Part shown: positions 47,118 to 57,221 of the stretch, piece after piece
Layout: each line of letters starts with the position of its first letter
Numbering within the stretch: position 1 is the first letter of the stretch
Assembly: GCA_024707255.1 (NCBI GenBank)
Contig: JANQAC010000001.1
Location: forward strand, 1,860,001 to 1,924,000
From: Asticcacaulis sp.
GTDB lineage: Bacteria; Pseudomonadota; Alphaproteobacteria; Caulobacterales; Caulobacteraceae
Direction: 5' to 3'
Length of the DNA stretch: 64,000 nt
Made by a program: the position numbers and the translations under genes
Notes under the pieces: generated by a model
Database searches by the model: none
What the model was told of the DNA's origin: nothing
The model's input: only the letters and a program-made list of their open reading frames with translations

Positions 47118-47516
47118 TTAGATTTTCGGGGGTTGGTCTGCGGAGGATGGCGTGACGTCCTTGATCACAGCCGTGTAGGTGGGTGATCCTGAGCGCTTGC
47201 CGCTATGCAGCTTGGATATGTCGCAAAAATCGGAGATCATGGGACCAAACTGATAATCGGCATGGTGATGATGATGCAATCCATCAAGCCGGTCATGATC
47301 GCCGGTCTCATTGTTGGCGGAACAATGCTCGACGTGCGTATTGCACGGTGCCGTCCAGCCACCATCCGGCAAGATTTTCTCACCCTGAGCCAGATGGGTA
47401 GCCGTCATAACATTCGCTTGCGCGGACGCGAGGACGGAGCTGATCGCCAAACAGGCCAAGGCCGTGACGATCAAAAGGCGCATTAGCCGGGAAAAGTCGG
47501 GCCGCATTCTGATCAT
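47118..47516 (-). CDS. Small secreted His-rich protein of the czc operon
   Basis: A 132-residue protein with a Sec signal (LLIVTALACLAISSVLASAQA). The mature part has HVEHCSANNETGDHD and the run HHHHH in DGLHHHHHADY, plus a CDISKLH motif, suggesting metal binding in the periplasm. It is the first gene of the czc operon, 61 bp before the czcC start. Similar small proteins (CzcI-like) lead metal efflux operons in other bacteria and may act as sensors or chaperones; homology is not proven. Confidence 0.65.
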   Translation of the reverse strand: MIRMRPDFSRLMRLLIVTALACLAISSVLASAQANVMTATHLAQGEKILPDGGWTAPCNTHVEHCSANNETGDHDRLDGLHHHHHADYQFGPMISDFCDISKLHSGKRSGSPTYTAVIKDVTPSSADQPPKI

Positions 47517-47769
47517 GACGAAAGCTTGTTTAGGAAATGCCTGTGAGTCAATATGTTATTTGATAACTCAGGCACACCGACTTTCTCCACTGTTTCTTCT
47601 GTCGCCACTCGATTGCACGCGTTGACTGCAATACGCGCGAGGGCGGATCCGATTAAAATCACCGCAGTCAAACTATTTCGCCAAACGCGTTCATATGGCA
47701 TCTGAAACGCACCGACCATGTCAGCCCGACTGATCTGATCTCCGCTTTGCTGAATGCCAAGTTCCCGAT

Positions 47770-49242
47770 TCATGAGCCGATGTAAACGCAATTCAGTTTC
47801 AGGTTAAGGTAGTCGTCGAGCCCGTAATGCGAGCCTTCTCGTCCCAAACCGGATTCCTTTATGCCACCAAAAGGGGCTACCTCGGTCGAAATCAAGCCAG
47901 TATTAACTCCCACCATACCACATTCAAGGGCCTCGCTTACTCGACAGGCGCGTGCGATATCCCCTGTAAAAATATAAGCCGCCAGGCCCGCGCGGGTATC
48001 ATTCACCATGCTGATCACTTCGTCCTCCGTATCGAAGCGAACGAGCCCGGCCAAAGGTCCAAAGGTTTCTTCCTGATTGAGACGTGCATCCCGACGTACG
48101 TTAGTCAGCACGGTCGCCGACACAAAATGCCCGCGCAGATCCGGCGGGGTCGCCTGGGCGATTATTTTCGCGCCCCTCTGGACGGCGTCATTAAGATGGT
48201 CGTGGAATTTGGCAATGGCGCGACCGTCAATCAGAGGGCCCTGATCGGTCCTGCCAGCCAGGCCGTCTCCGATTGTGAACGCCTCGACACGCGCCGCCAG
48301 GCCTGCGGCGATGAGGTCATAGATGCCGGACTGAACCAAAATCCGGTTGGCGCAGACGCAGGTCTGGCCTGTATTGCGGAATTTTGAAGCGATGATGCCC
48401 GAAATAGCCGCTTCCGGATCGGCGTCATTAAACACGATAAAGGGCGCATTACCGCCGAGTTCGAGAGAGACCCGTTTAACGGTGCTCATGCAGTTCGCAG
48501 CCAGTTTTTTCCCCACGGGTGTTGAGCCAGTGAAAGTGAACTTGGCGATGCGCGGATCACCCGTCAGCACATCTCCAATGGCTTGCGGCTGGCCGGTGAT
48601 GATATTGAACACGCCGTCCGGGATGCCCGCCTCCTGCGCCAAAACACCCAAGGCCAAGGCAGAGAAAGGAGTCAGTTCTGACGGCTTGAGCACGAGGGTG
48701 CAACCGGCCGCGAGTGCGGGGGCCACCTTTCTCGTGACCATGGCGGCCGGGAAGTTCCACGGTGTGACCGCCGCGACGATACCGACCGGTTCCTTTGTCA
48801 CCGTCAGGCGCATATCCGGCAAATGGCCGGGAATCACGTCGCCATAGGCACGTTTGCCCTCCTCGGCAAACCAGTCGATGAAACTGGCAGCGTAGAGAAT
48901 TTCGCCTTCCGCCTCATGCAGTGGTTTGCCTTGTTCCGCCGTCAAAAGGCGTGCGAGATCAGTTTTGTGTGCCAGGATCAGTTCATACCAGCGTCGCAGA
49001 ATGGCGCCGCGCGCCTTGGCCGTCATCGCTTTCCACGGACGAAAGGCGACCTGGGCCGCAGCAACGGCCGTCAGGGCTTCGACACGCCCACAGTCGGGCA
49101 CTCTCCCGACAAGGGCCAGGGTCGCCGGATTGCGCACGGTAATGTCGGTTTCTGTCGTGATCCAAAGGCCGCCAATAAGGCAGGCTTCACGCAGCAGGTC
49201 GGGGCGGGCCAGCCCGAGCGATTTTTCCATAATATCGTTCAT
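47770..49242 (-). CDS. gabD: Succinate-semialdehyde dehydrogenase
   Basis: A 490-residue aldehyde dehydrogenase. Catalytic residues are in place: Asn163 in TPWNFP, Glu261 in SLELGGNAPF and Cys295 in NTGQTCVCANR. Overall features (TAEQGKPL, KPSELTPFSALAL, FGGIKESGLGREGSHYG) match GabD. It would oxidise succinate semialdehyde to succinate after GabT. The start overlaps the gabT stop by 4 bp. Being last in the operon, it makes the end product for the TCA cycle. Close paralogues acting on glutarate semialdehyde cannot be excluded. Confidence 0.92.
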   Translation of the reverse strand: MNDIMEKSLGLARPDLLREACLIGGLWITTETDITVRNPATLALVGRVPDCGRVEALTAVAAAQVAFRPWKAMTAKARGAILRRWYELILAHKTDLARLLTAEQGKPLHEAEGEILYAASFIDWFAEEGKRAYGDVIPGHLPDMRLTVTKEPVGIVAAVTPWNFPAAMVTRKVAPALAAGCTLVLKPSELTPFSALALGVLAQEAGIPDGVFNIITGQPQAIGDVLTGDPRIAKFTFTGSTPVGKKLAANCMSTVKRVSLELGGNAPFIVFNDADPEAAISGIIASKFRNTGQTCVCANRILVQSGIYDLIAAGLAARVEAFTIGDGLAGRTDQGPLIDGRAIAKFHDHLNDAVQRGAKIIAQATPPDLRGHFVSATVLTNVRRDARLNQEETFGPLAGLVRFDTEDEVISMVNDTRAGLAAYIFTGDIARACRVSEALECGMVGVNTGLISTEVAPFGGIKESGLGREGSHYGLDDYLNLKLNCVYIGS

Positions 49243-50534
49243 ATCTTCAGAGCCTTTTCCAGAATGGCCAAGCCTTCATCGAAAACTTCGTCTTCGATAG
49301 TCAGCGGCATCAGGAACCGAAGGGTCTCCCCATGGATACCGCACGACAGCAGAATCAGACCCAGCTCGCGGGCCCTGGTCGTCACGGCCTTCGCCGCGGC
49401 GCCGTCCGGCTCATTGCCGCCTCTTTCTCTGACAATATCGAAGGCTATCATCGCGCCCAGTCCGCGTACGGCGGCGATCGGCACCAGATCCTCGCGCGAG
49501 GCCCAGGCGGTGAACTGCATCCGCATACGCTCACCCAATATGTCGGCGCGTGAGAGCAGGCTTTCGGCCTCAATCACATCAAGCACAGCCAATGCCGCGG
49601 CGCAGCCGACCGGTGAGCCACCGAACGTGCCGCCCAGGCCGCCCGGCTCGACCGCATCCATCAGGTCCGCGCGGCCCATTACGCCCGATAACGGAAAGCC
49701 GCCAGACAGCGATTTGGCCATGGTAACAAGGTCAGGCTCGATACCGAGATGTTCGATGCCGAACATCTTGCCGGTCCGGGCAAAGCCTGTCTGTACTTCG
49801 TCGGCGATCAACTTGATGCCATGCGTATCGCACAGGGTGCGCAGGGCGGTCATCAGTGTCTTGGGCGCAACGTGGAAACCACCTTCGCCCTGTACCGGCT
49901 CGATGATGATAGCGGCGACCTGGCCGGCATCGATATCGCAGCGGAACAGCATCTCCAGTGCGCGCAGAGTGTCGGCGATCGTCACGCCATAGTGGGCGAT
50001 CGGCATCGGCAGATGCCACACCTCGCCAGGCAATGTACCGAAGCCCTTCTTGTAGGGATTGACCTTGCCGGTCAGGGCCGAGGTCATCAGGCTGCGGCCA
50101 TGGAAGGCGCCGGAAAAGGCGATCACGCCATTACGGCCGGTGGCGGCACGAGCAATCTTGACGGCGTTTTCGACCGCTTCGGCGCCCGTGGAGAACAGGA
50201 TGGTCTTGGCCGGACCGGAAAACGGCGCCAGCGCGTTGAGCCGCTCCGCCAGTTCGATATAGGGTTCGTAAGCCATGACCTGGAAAGCGGTATGGCTGAA
50301 CCGCGCCAGTTGCGCCTCGACCGCCGCGACCACTTTCGGATGACGATGGCCGGTATTGAGCACGGCGATGCCGCCGGCGAAATCGATATAGCGCTTCCCC
50401 TCGGCGTCCCAGATCTCGGCGTTTTCGGCGCGGGCAGCGAAGACCGGTGTGGCGGTGGCGACGCCGCGCGGCACGGCGGCTTCCCGGCGCTTGAGCAGGG
50501 CGGCATTGCGGGTGACAGGTAAATGCGTATCCAT
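49239..50534 (-). CDS. gabT: 4-aminobutyrate aminotransferase (class III)
   Basis: A 431-residue fold-type I, class III PLP aminotransferase. PLP residues are Asp245 (LIADEVQTGFARTG) and Lys274 (MAKSLSGGFPLSGV); STGAEAVENAVKIAR binds the phosphate. Overall it matches GabT, moving the amino group of an omega-amino acid to 2-oxoglutarate. It overlaps gabD by 4 bp, as in typical gabTD operons. Substrates such as 5-aminovalerate remain possible. Confidence 0.92.
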   Translation of the reverse strand: MDTHLPVTRNAALLKRREAAVPRGVATATPVFAARAENAEIWDAEGKRYIDFAGGIAVLNTGHRHPKVVAAVEAQLARFSHTAFQVMAYEPYIELAERLNALAPFSGPAKTILFSTGAEAVENAVKIARAATGRNGVIAFSGAFHGRSLMTSALTGKVNPYKKGFGTLPGEVWHLPMPIAHYGVTIADTLRALEMLFRCDIDAGQVAAIIIEPVQGEGGFHVAPKTLMTALRTLCDTHGIKLIADEVQTGFARTGKMFGIEHLGIEPDLVTMAKSLSGGFPLSGVMGRADLMDAVEPGGLGGTFGGSPVGCAAALAVLDVIEAESLLSRADILGERMRMQFTAWASREDLVPIAAVRGLGAMIAFDIVRERGGNEPDGAAAKAVTTRARELGLILLSCGIHGETLRFLMPLTIEDEVFDEGLAILEKALKI

Positions 50535-50621
50535 GATTTTGTATCCTGAATTTGGGTAAGGTTTGGGCGTCGGGCGAAGAAAATTCGCTCGCTTGATAGG
50601 GAAATCTTGAAATTTTGTGAG

Positions 50622-51809
50622 TTATTCCAGGGATGCTTCTGACTGTCTTCCCTGTCGGTCGAGCGCCAGCGCGGGCAGGACCATGGCGATCATGCTGACG
50701 AACAGCGCTGCCACGGTCAGGTTGATTAGCAGGCCATAACCGAGCTTGGCGTTGACGATCAAGGCGGCAGCGAGCGGACCGCTGGCCAGCCCCATCTTGG
50801 AGAAGAAGCCGCCAAGCGCCGCCATCCGCCCCTGCGGATCGAAGGCCGCGCACATGCCGAGCAGGTAGGGAATGACGAAGGCCCAGGTTATGGCGGTGAG
50901 GATATTGGCCCAGAAATAGACATCCAGGCCGTGCACGCCATAGATCCAGTGAAAGGCGAAGGTGCCGCCAAGCGTCAGCACCAGCCCGGCCATGGCCGGC
51001 AGCAATCGCCCGAAGCGGAGGCCCATGACAATTACGAGGACCGAACCCAGTGTGCCGATCCAGTTCGCCCAGCCGAGCGCACTGGTCATCGGCTCAAGGT
51101 CGAGCCCGGCGTCGCGGCCCAGGCCGATGATGAAGGCCGCCAGTCCCATGTTCGCCGCCTGGAATGTGAACATGGCAACGAAGGTCAGAATCAGCGGCAA
51201 TAGCTTCATCGGGCCGGTTTTTTGCAGGGGATCGACCGCCGGCCGCTCATAGGGTGCCAGGAACGGCACCATCAAAAGTGACATCAGGCTGAATGCCGCC
51301 AGCGACAGGAACAGCACGCCGAAGCCGAAGTGCGGTACCAGGCGCGGCAGGTACATCAGGCCGAGTCCGCCCAGTCCGAACTGCACCACCAGCAGGACAC
51401 CGAAAACCTTTTCCGGCACCTTGGTGCGCGAAATGACGCCGTAGGAAATGCCGACCAGAAGCCCACCCATCAGGCCATGGATGAAGCGCAGGGCGATCAG
51501 CAACGGCGCCGTATGAACGAGCAGCGAGCCGGTGTCCATAGCCATCAGCAGACCGAGCAGAATTACAGCCGCTCTGCGCCAGGGTACGCGTTTCACCAGG
51601 AAGACCGCCGTCAGCGCTCCTATCGCCGCGCCATAGACATTGGCTGAAGCGACCATGCCGGCGTCCTTCGCCGAAAAGCCGAGGCCGCTCATCAGGCCGT
51701 CGACAATGGCCGACATGATGTTGACGTAGAACAGACCGGCCGTGGCCATGAAGGCCAGAAAGACGCCGGCCAGCAGGCTGTCCTCTCTCGCGTGCGGAAG
51801 CCGATTCAT
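50622..51809 (-). CDS. MFS transporter
   Basis: A 395-residue, 12-helix major facilitator permease (AGVFLAFMATAGLFYVNIM at the start; NLTVAALFVSMIAMVLPAL at the end; loop 2-3 motif region LVKRVPWRRAA). The substrate is unknown; in this operon it probably carries the released amino acid or amide across the inner membrane. It overlaps the upstream serine hydrolase by 4 bp and is 87 bp ahead of gabT. Confidence 0.85.
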   Translation of the reverse strand: MNRLPHAREDSLLAGVFLAFMATAGLFYVNIMSAIVDGLMSGLGFSAKDAGMVASANVYGAAIGALTAVFLVKRVPWRRAAVILLGLLMAMDTGSLLVHTAPLLIALRFIHGLMGGLLVGISYGVISRTKVPEKVFGVLLVVQFGLGGLGLMYLPRLVPHFGFGVLFLSLAAFSLMSLLMVPFLAPYERPAVDPLQKTGPMKLLPLILTFVAMFTFQAANMGLAAFIIGLGRDAGLDLEPMTSALGWANWIGTLGSVLVIVMGLRFGRLLPAMAGLVLTLGGTFAFHWIYGVHGLDVYFWANILTAITWAFVIPYLLGMCAAFDPQGRMAALGGFFSKMGLASGPLAAALIVNAKLGYGLLINLTVAALFVSMIAMVLPALALDRQGRQSEASLE

Positions 51810-53458
51810 GCGCAGAGTCCCCTGATTCGGTTGGCCGTCCTGACGGCTGCGGTCCAGTCGAACTGCTTGCTGTCGCCGTAAAAATAAAAGGTGATGTCAT
51901 GCGGCAGCAGGGCCACGGTGATGCCGCCGAAACCGGACATAAACGGCACCCAGACGGCATGGTCGCAGCCGATCACCGGGGCGATATTACGTGCCCAGAA
52001 TCCATGCTGATAGCGGAAGTCAGGTGGATAGGCCATCAGGCCGCGCTTGTCGGTTTGCTGCAAGGCCTCGGTGCGCAGCAGCGGATCGAGGCCGGTGCCG
52101 TCATCGCGCAGCCAGTCGGCGATACGCAGGATGTCGTCGCGGCGATAGACGAGACCGTAACCGGCGAAAGGTTGGCGCGCGGCGTCGCTTGTGCGCTGGC
52201 TATAATCGAGGCGCTCGCTTAAATTAAGCCCGTCCCACACCGGCCGCAACGCGTCGTCGTAAAAATCGCCGCCGGTCTTTTGCCTGTAGAAGGCCTGCAT
52301 AGCCGCGCCCAGCACATAGGTATCGGTCGTATGATAGACGAAAGTCGTTGCCGTCGCCACTTTGCGCGGATAGTGGCCGCAAGCAAAGGCGACCTTGCCG
52401 GCATGGTCGGCCGGCATGAAGAAGCCGGCCATGTCGTCGCTGTCTTCGTCGGCTTCGTAGGCATCGCTGTCGTAGCGGCCGGTCGCCATGTCGAGTGCAT
52501 CAATGAATCGGACATCGCCCCAGGCGGCGCATTCAGGCACATAGTCGCTGATCTTTGCCTGGCTCACGCCGGGATAGAGACCTTCCAGCCGCATCAAGCC
52601 AGTGCCGGCGAAGATCGACTTGGCGGTCGAGAATGATGGCAGGTCGATATCGGCGCAAAGAGGGGTGTTGCCCGCCCGCGTGGCGCAGTCCGAGGCATAG
52701 ACCGTGCCGTCGATGACAAAACCATAGCTGGTCGGCGGATCATCGGCCACGGCACCGCCGAATGGTTTGGCCAGCGGCCCTTTGTCGGGATGGAGGTCGG
52801 CCAGCGGACGAACCGGCAGGTGGCGCGCCGCGTTGGTTTGGCGGCGGGCGACGATCCGGGCTTTGTCCGCCGGCATGCCGGGCGTGAAGCCAACACGCAT
52901 CGTGCCCCACAGGTCGAATTTGAAATAGGCGCAGGTTTCCGAGGCGAATTCATAGACAGCGAACGGCTTCAGGCCCGAACGGTCGAAGGCCAGGCTGAGC
53001 AGGCCGTTGTGCAGGCAGTTGGCCGATGGTTCTTTGAGGGTGATCGGGAAACTGATGCGCCCGCCCTCGCCACCATCGGACCAGATATGGCCGGGGCCGA
53101 TCAGCACTTCCCAACTTTCGGCGCCCTCATTCAGCGGCCCGGAGATGACCGGGTAGAGATGGTCTTCGTCCTGTACGATATCGAAACTGAAGGCGGGCGG
53201 TTGGAGCGCCGCACCGTTGCTCAGGCCGTAGGCATGATCATTGGCCACCAGCTTGTAGCCGCCAACCTGCGCCGGCGTCAGGGTCAGTCGGCCCTCGAAG
53301 GCGACGGCGGCATCGAAAAAGTTGGCGTCGGCGGCCTCGTTGCCAGTCATGGCCGGGGCCAGTTGCGTCATGGCGACCGGAGCGCGCAATTCCACCTTGC
53401 CGGAGAACACCGCAGGGTCGAGCGCTGTCAGTCCGACCATCAATGACAGCCATATCAT
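51806..53458 (-). CDS. Secreted serine hydrolase (class C beta-lactamase-like fold)
   Basis: A 550-residue exported protein (signal MIWLSLMVGLTALDPAVFSG). A penicillin-binding-like SxxK motif appears as FSTAKSIFAG, followed by a VYHTTDTYVLGAAMQAFYRQ segment and a C-terminal GFGGITVALLPHD. An extra N-terminal beta-rich region of about 250 residues precedes the hydrolase domain. Such proteins cleave amide or ester bonds in the periplasm; the substrate is unknown. It overlaps both neighbours by 4 bp (ATGA), so it belongs to the operon. Confidence 0.72.
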   Translation of the reverse strand: MIWLSLMVGLTALDPAVFSGKVELRAPVAMTQLAPAMTGNEAADANFFDAAVAFEGRLTLTPAQVGGYKLVANDHAYGLSNGAALQPPAFSFDIVQDEDHLYPVISGPLNEGAESWEVLIGPGHIWSDGGEGGRISFPITLKEPSANCLHNGLLSLAFDRSGLKPFAVYEFASETCAYFKFDLWGTMRVGFTPGMPADKARIVARRQTNAARHLPVRPLADLHPDKGPLAKPFGGAVADDPPTSYGFVIDGTVYASDCATRAGNTPLCADIDLPSFSTAKSIFAGTGLMRLEGLYPGVSQAKISDYVPECAAWGDVRFIDALDMATGRYDSDAYEADEDSDDMAGFFMPADHAGKVAFACGHYPRKVATATTFVYHTTDTYVLGAAMQAFYRQKTGGDFYDDALRPVWDGLNLSERLDYSQRTSDAARQPFAGYGLVYRRDDILRIADWLRDDGTGLDPLLRTEALQQTDKRGLMAYPPDFRYQHGFWARNIAPVIGCDHAVWVPFMSGFGGITVALLPHDITFYFYGDSKQFDWTAAVRTANRIRGLCA

Positions 53459-54822
53459 ACCAGACCACCTTTACGCAGAATATCGGCCAGCGGCGCCAGT
53501 TCGCTTTCATAACGGCGCCACAGGCCAACCGAGGTGTTGTAGACCGGCTGGCGCACCTGGGCGGCGCTGGCCGTGGCGGCGGCCTGACGGTTCTCGTGGA
53601 AATTCAGGCAGGCATCCTGCCAGTCTAAACCCAGCGCGGCGATCAGCCGGCGCGTTTCGCCGGCGCAGTCAGCGACCATGTCCTCGTAGTGGATGTCGAA
53701 AATGCGTCCGGGGGCAATGGTGCGCCAGTGGCTCATCAGGGTGTCATGCGCCAGCATGTATCGCCCGATGTCCGTCAGGTCGTAGGAATAGGGACAGCCC
53801 ATGCGGAACAGGGTCTTGTAGAGAGCATAACCGTTATCCATCGCGTCGCGCCGCAGGTGGACGATTTTCGCGTTGGGCAAGGCCTTCAGGATCAGGCCGA
53901 TATAGAGATAGTTGGCTGGTGTCTTGTCGATGAAGTGCGCCCTGGTGACGCCATAGCCTTGCGCGGAAGACACATAGGCCGCGCCCAGCGCCGCCGGATC
54001 AATGTCGCGCGCCGCCTTCACCAGGTCGATCTTGCCGGCGGTCCCTTCGGCCAGACGCACCAGGCTGAGTGCGAAGTCGTTGATTTCGCCCAGGCTCTGC
54101 ACGCTGTCATGCGAGGAGATGATGCGGTCGATCAGGGTGGTTCCAGACCGCGGCAGGCCCATCACGAAGATCGGTGCCGGGTTGTCATGGCCGGTGCGTC
54201 CGTCATTCAGCCAGGTGGCGTCGAAGGTGCCAGCGATAGCCCGCATAGTGTCGATATCCGCCTCCACGTCGTAGGACATGCGGCGGCGGCGGTGGTCAGC
54301 GCCGCGCTTGAGGTAATGAAACGACCGCTGCCAGTCGCCCAGGTCTTCCAGTTCCTTTGAGAGGGCATAGCCGAGCTGGACCTCGCCGCGGCCGGCGCCG
54401 CGTCCGTGGATCAGCGCCTCCAGCGCGACGACGTGGTTACTGTCGCGCGTCTGCCGGCGCAGGGTCGAACGGTTCTGGTAGGCGTCGTAATCGTGGATAT
54501 CGAGCGCGATCACCCGGTCGAGCAGGCTTTCAGCCTCTTTAGTTTCCCCGACTGCGATCAGCGCCGTGGCGAGATTGTATAACGCCGACGGATCTTGCGG
54601 CCGCAGCGCCACCGCCCGGCGATAGACGCGAACGGCCTCGGCATTCTGCTGGCCGAACATGAGGTGCTCGGCGATGTGCTGGAGCAGGATCGCGTCATTG
54701 AAGTGCGTTGCTTCCATCGCCCGCAATTCGGTGAGTGCCGCCCCGACACGGCCGGTTCGCATCATCGCCGTGATCGGGGCGAGAATGGTGCGCGGATCGA
54801 GGGAGGTCGGGACGGCGCTCAT
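53455..54822 (-). CDS. TPR-sulfotransferase fusion protein
   Basis: A 455-residue protein with N-terminal TPR helices (about residues 10-130; LMFGQQNAEAVRVYRRAVAL, ALYNLATALIAVGETKEAES) and a C-terminal PAPS-dependent sulfotransferase domain. The 5'-phosphosulfate loop is VMGLPRSGTTLIDRIISS and the 3'-phosphate region IVHLRRDAMDNGYALYKTLF. It starts 2 bp after the TonB receptor stop. Such fusions often accompany TonB receptors in Caulobacterales and Sphingomonadales; what they sulfate is unknown. Confidence 0.88.
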   Translation of the reverse strand: MSAVPTSLDPRTILAPITAMMRTGRVGAALTELRAMEATHFNDAILLQHIAEHLMFGQQNAEAVRVYRRAVALRPQDPSALYNLATALIAVGETKEAESLLDRVIALDIHDYDAYQNRSTLRRQTRDSNHVVALEALIHGRGAGRGEVQLGYALSKELEDLGDWQRSFHYLKRGADHRRRRMSYDVEADIDTMRAIAGTFDATWLNDGRTGHDNPAPIFVMGLPRSGTTLIDRIISSHDSVQSLGEINDFALSLVRLAEGTAGKIDLVKAARDIDPAALGAAYVSSAQGYGVTRAHFIDKTPANYLYIGLILKALPNAKIVHLRRDAMDNGYALYKTLFRMGCPYSYDLTDIGRYMLAHDTLMSHWRTIAPGRIFDIHYEDMVADCAGETRRLIAALGLDWQDACLNFHENRQAAATASAAQVRQPVYNTSVGLWRRYESELAPLADILRKGGLV

Positions 54823-54824
54823 GA

Positions 54825-57179
54825 TCAGAAGTTGTAATCGAGAGTCAGGCCGACGGTGCGCGGTAAGGAGATGAACTTCTTGTTGCCGTTGCCATAATAG
54901 CCTTGCGATGGCGAGGTTCCCATATAGGCTTCGGTGAATTCGCCGGTGATGCCGGGATCGTTGAACAGGTTCTTGACGTAGGCTGTGATGGTGATCTTGT
55001 CAGTGGAAATCGCCGATGACAGGTTCCAGAGGCTGAAGCCTTCCAGTTTGGTATTGTACTTGGGACCGCCCAGGGCATTGCGCGTGCTCGACTGGTAGGA
55101 GCCCGACAGGCGGTTGCTCCAGGTCAGACCGTTGCTTAAGGCGCGCGTGTCGTCGAGCGCCACGGTGAAGGCGTGTTCCGGCGCGCCCGGCAGTTGCGAG
55201 CCGGCTGTGGCCAGGACCGTATGCGCGGCTGTCGGTGACAGCAGATCGTCGGTCAGTTCTGCATGGGTATAGGTATAGCCCAGGCTGTAGCGCGTATGTG
55301 CGCTGAAACGGCCAGCGATGCGGCCTTCCAGGCCGTAAGTCTTGGCCTTGTCGCCATTGACGACGGTGTAGAAGCCCCAGTTCGGCGTTGCCGTATTGAG
55401 CTGAATGTCGCTCCAGTCGACGTAGAATAAGGCGGCATCGTAGGTAATACCGTTGCTGACACCTTTCAAACCGGCCTCATAGTTCGTCACGAAATCGGAC
55501 TTGTAGGTTTGCCACGCCGGGTCTTCGGCGAATGTGCCCGTAAGCGGGACGGCATTGGCGCCGCCGCGGCGATAACCCTGAGACACGGTCGCGTAGGCCA
55601 GGCTGCGCTGGGTTAGCTGCCAGGACGCATTGAGTTTGAACAGGGGTTTGTTTTCCTTGGTGACGAAACGTGCAGTCGCCGGGGTGAAGCCCCACAAGGG
55701 TACACCAACCGCTGTGTCGTTCACCGCCTTGTTGCTGAAGTAGCGTAAGCCGCCTGTCAACTGGAAGGCCGCGGTGACATGCCAGGTCAGTTCGCCGAAG
55801 ATGGCCGTGTCGGTGAAGGTTTCCTGACGGTCGTAGGCAAAGTCCTGGTCGGTGGCGACGATCGACGGGTTCCCGTACCAGCGGGCGAAGCCGCGCAGGT
55901 AGCTTTCCTGAGTCGCTTGCAGTTCCTCCCGCTTGTAAAAGGCGCCGGCCACCCAGTCGAAGGTGCCCCCGGCTGCTGAGACGAGACGCAGTTCCTCGAC
56001 CAGCGACTTGTCCTGGTAGCCGCGAACGGCTGAGGCCATAGGACGCGGATAGTTGTAATAGAAGCCCAGGAAGCCCGCCTTGGCGTAGAAGCCAGTGTTT
56101 TCCGAGACGCTCTCGCCCTCGTGGTTGGTATAGGCAGTCGAGGAGGTCAGGGTGGCGAAACCGAGGTCGATATTGGCTTCCAGCGCGGTCATCTCGACCT
56201 TGCGTGTCGACGGCTCCAACTGCACTGACCCGTTCTCGTACTTCTGGTACTCTCGGCCGTAACCATCCTGGCCCACCGTCATCTGCCGGCGACCACCAAC
56301 CTTGTCCGACTGCTCGGCATAGGTCAAGGTGGCGTCGAAAACGTCGTTCGGCTTGAACAGCAGGGCAGCGCGACCGTACCAGACGCCGACACGGTCGGCG
56401 TCCTTTTTGCTGTAATAACTGGCGGCGTTGTCATTGACGCCGTTGGGGGCTTCCGGAATGCCGTTGGCGTCGAGCTTGTAGAGGTTGACATAGTCGGTCA
56501 GGCCGGCGAGATCGAGGCGACTGACATTGGCACGCAGGGCCGGGGTGTCGCCGAGCGGCACATTGAGTACGCCGTCGAAGGAATAGCTCAGGCCGCCGGA
56601 ACCATCGGTGGTCGAGACGCCGGTGCCGAGTTTGCCTTCGGTGACGCCCAGCTTCGGCGCCTTGGTAATGTAGCGAATGGTGCCGCCGAGCGAACCCGAA
56701 CCGTAGAGCGTGCCCTGTGGTCCGCGCAGAATCTCGACGCGATCGAGGTCGCGCAGCAGAAAGTTGGCGAACAAAGGCGTGTCGTTGACATAGGTTGAGA
56801 CCGGCGAAACGGCCGAGACAACATAGTCGCCCAGCGCGGCGCTGTCGGTATTGAGACCGCGAATGACGACGCTGTTCTGGACGCCCTGGTTGCGGTAGCC
56901 GCGGTCGACCAGCGACACGCCAGGTACTGAACGCAGCAGTTCGGCATTGTCGGCCACCTTGGCGGCTTCGATGGCATCGCCCGAAACGGCCGAGATATTG
57001 TAAGGCACGCTCAGTTGCTTCTGGCTGCGGCGGGTCGCGGTCACGATCACCTCAGTAGAATCGTTCGCCCCATCCTGGGCAAAGGCGGGTGAGACGGAGG
57101 CCGTCATGGCCGTGGTCAAAAAAGCCGCAGCCATGAGGGTGGTCAGTGCAGTTGTCTGCTGAAGCGTAAACTTGGTCAT
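54825..57179 (-). CDS. TonB-dependent outer-membrane receptor
   Basis: A 784-residue receptor with a signal peptide (LTTLMAAAFLTTAMTASVSPAFAQ), a TonB box-like region EVIVTATRRSQKQLSVPYNISAVS, plug domain motifs LLRSVPGVSLVDRGYRNQG and VEILRGPQGTLYGSGSLGG, and a 22-strand barrel ending LTLDYNF with terminal Phe. It should import a substrate too large for porins, released or captured for the downstream enzymes. It is second in the operon, 42 bp after the amidase gene. Confidence 0.94.
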   Translation of the reverse strand: MTKFTLQQTTALTTLMAAAFLTTAMTASVSPAFAQDGANDSTEVIVTATRRSQKQLSVPYNISAVSGDAIEAAKVADNAELLRSVPGVSLVDRGYRNQGVQNSVVIRGLNTDSAALGDYVVSAVSPVSTYVNDTPLFANFLLRDLDRVEILRGPQGTLYGSGSLGGTIRYITKAPKLGVTEGKLGTGVSTTDGSGGLSYSFDGVLNVPLGDTPALRANVSRLDLAGLTDYVNLYKLDANGIPEAPNGVNDNAASYYSKKDADRVGVWYGRAALLFKPNDVFDATLTYAEQSDKVGGRRQMTVGQDGYGREYQKYENGSVQLEPSTRKVEMTALEANIDLGFATLTSSTAYTNHEGESVSENTGFYAKAGFLGFYYNYPRPMASAVRGYQDKSLVEELRLVSAAGGTFDWVAGAFYKREELQATQESYLRGFARWYGNPSIVATDQDFAYDRQETFTDTAIFGELTWHVTAAFQLTGGLRYFSNKAVNDTAVGVPLWGFTPATARFVTKENKPLFKLNASWQLTQRSLAYATVSQGYRRGGANAVPLTGTFAEDPAWQTYKSDFVTNYEAGLKGVSNGITYDAALFYVDWSDIQLNTATPNWGFYTVVNGDKAKTYGLEGRIAGRFSAHTRYSLGYTYTHAELTDDLLSPTAAHTVLATAGSQLPGAPEHAFTVALDDTRALSNGLTWSNRLSGSYQSSTRNALGGPKYNTKLEGFSLWNLSSAISTDKITITAYVKNLFNDPGITGEFTEAYMGTSPSQGYYGNGNKKFISLPRTVGLTLDYNF

Positions 57180-57221
57180 ATCGGTCCCCTGAATGAATGT
57201 CGTGTTGATGTATGCGTCTGT

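Noticed and set aside
47513..47791. A 92-codon minus-strand frame between gabD and the czc operon
   Set aside because: It overlaps the gabD end, has no family match or ribosome-binding site and gives a composition unlike a real protein.
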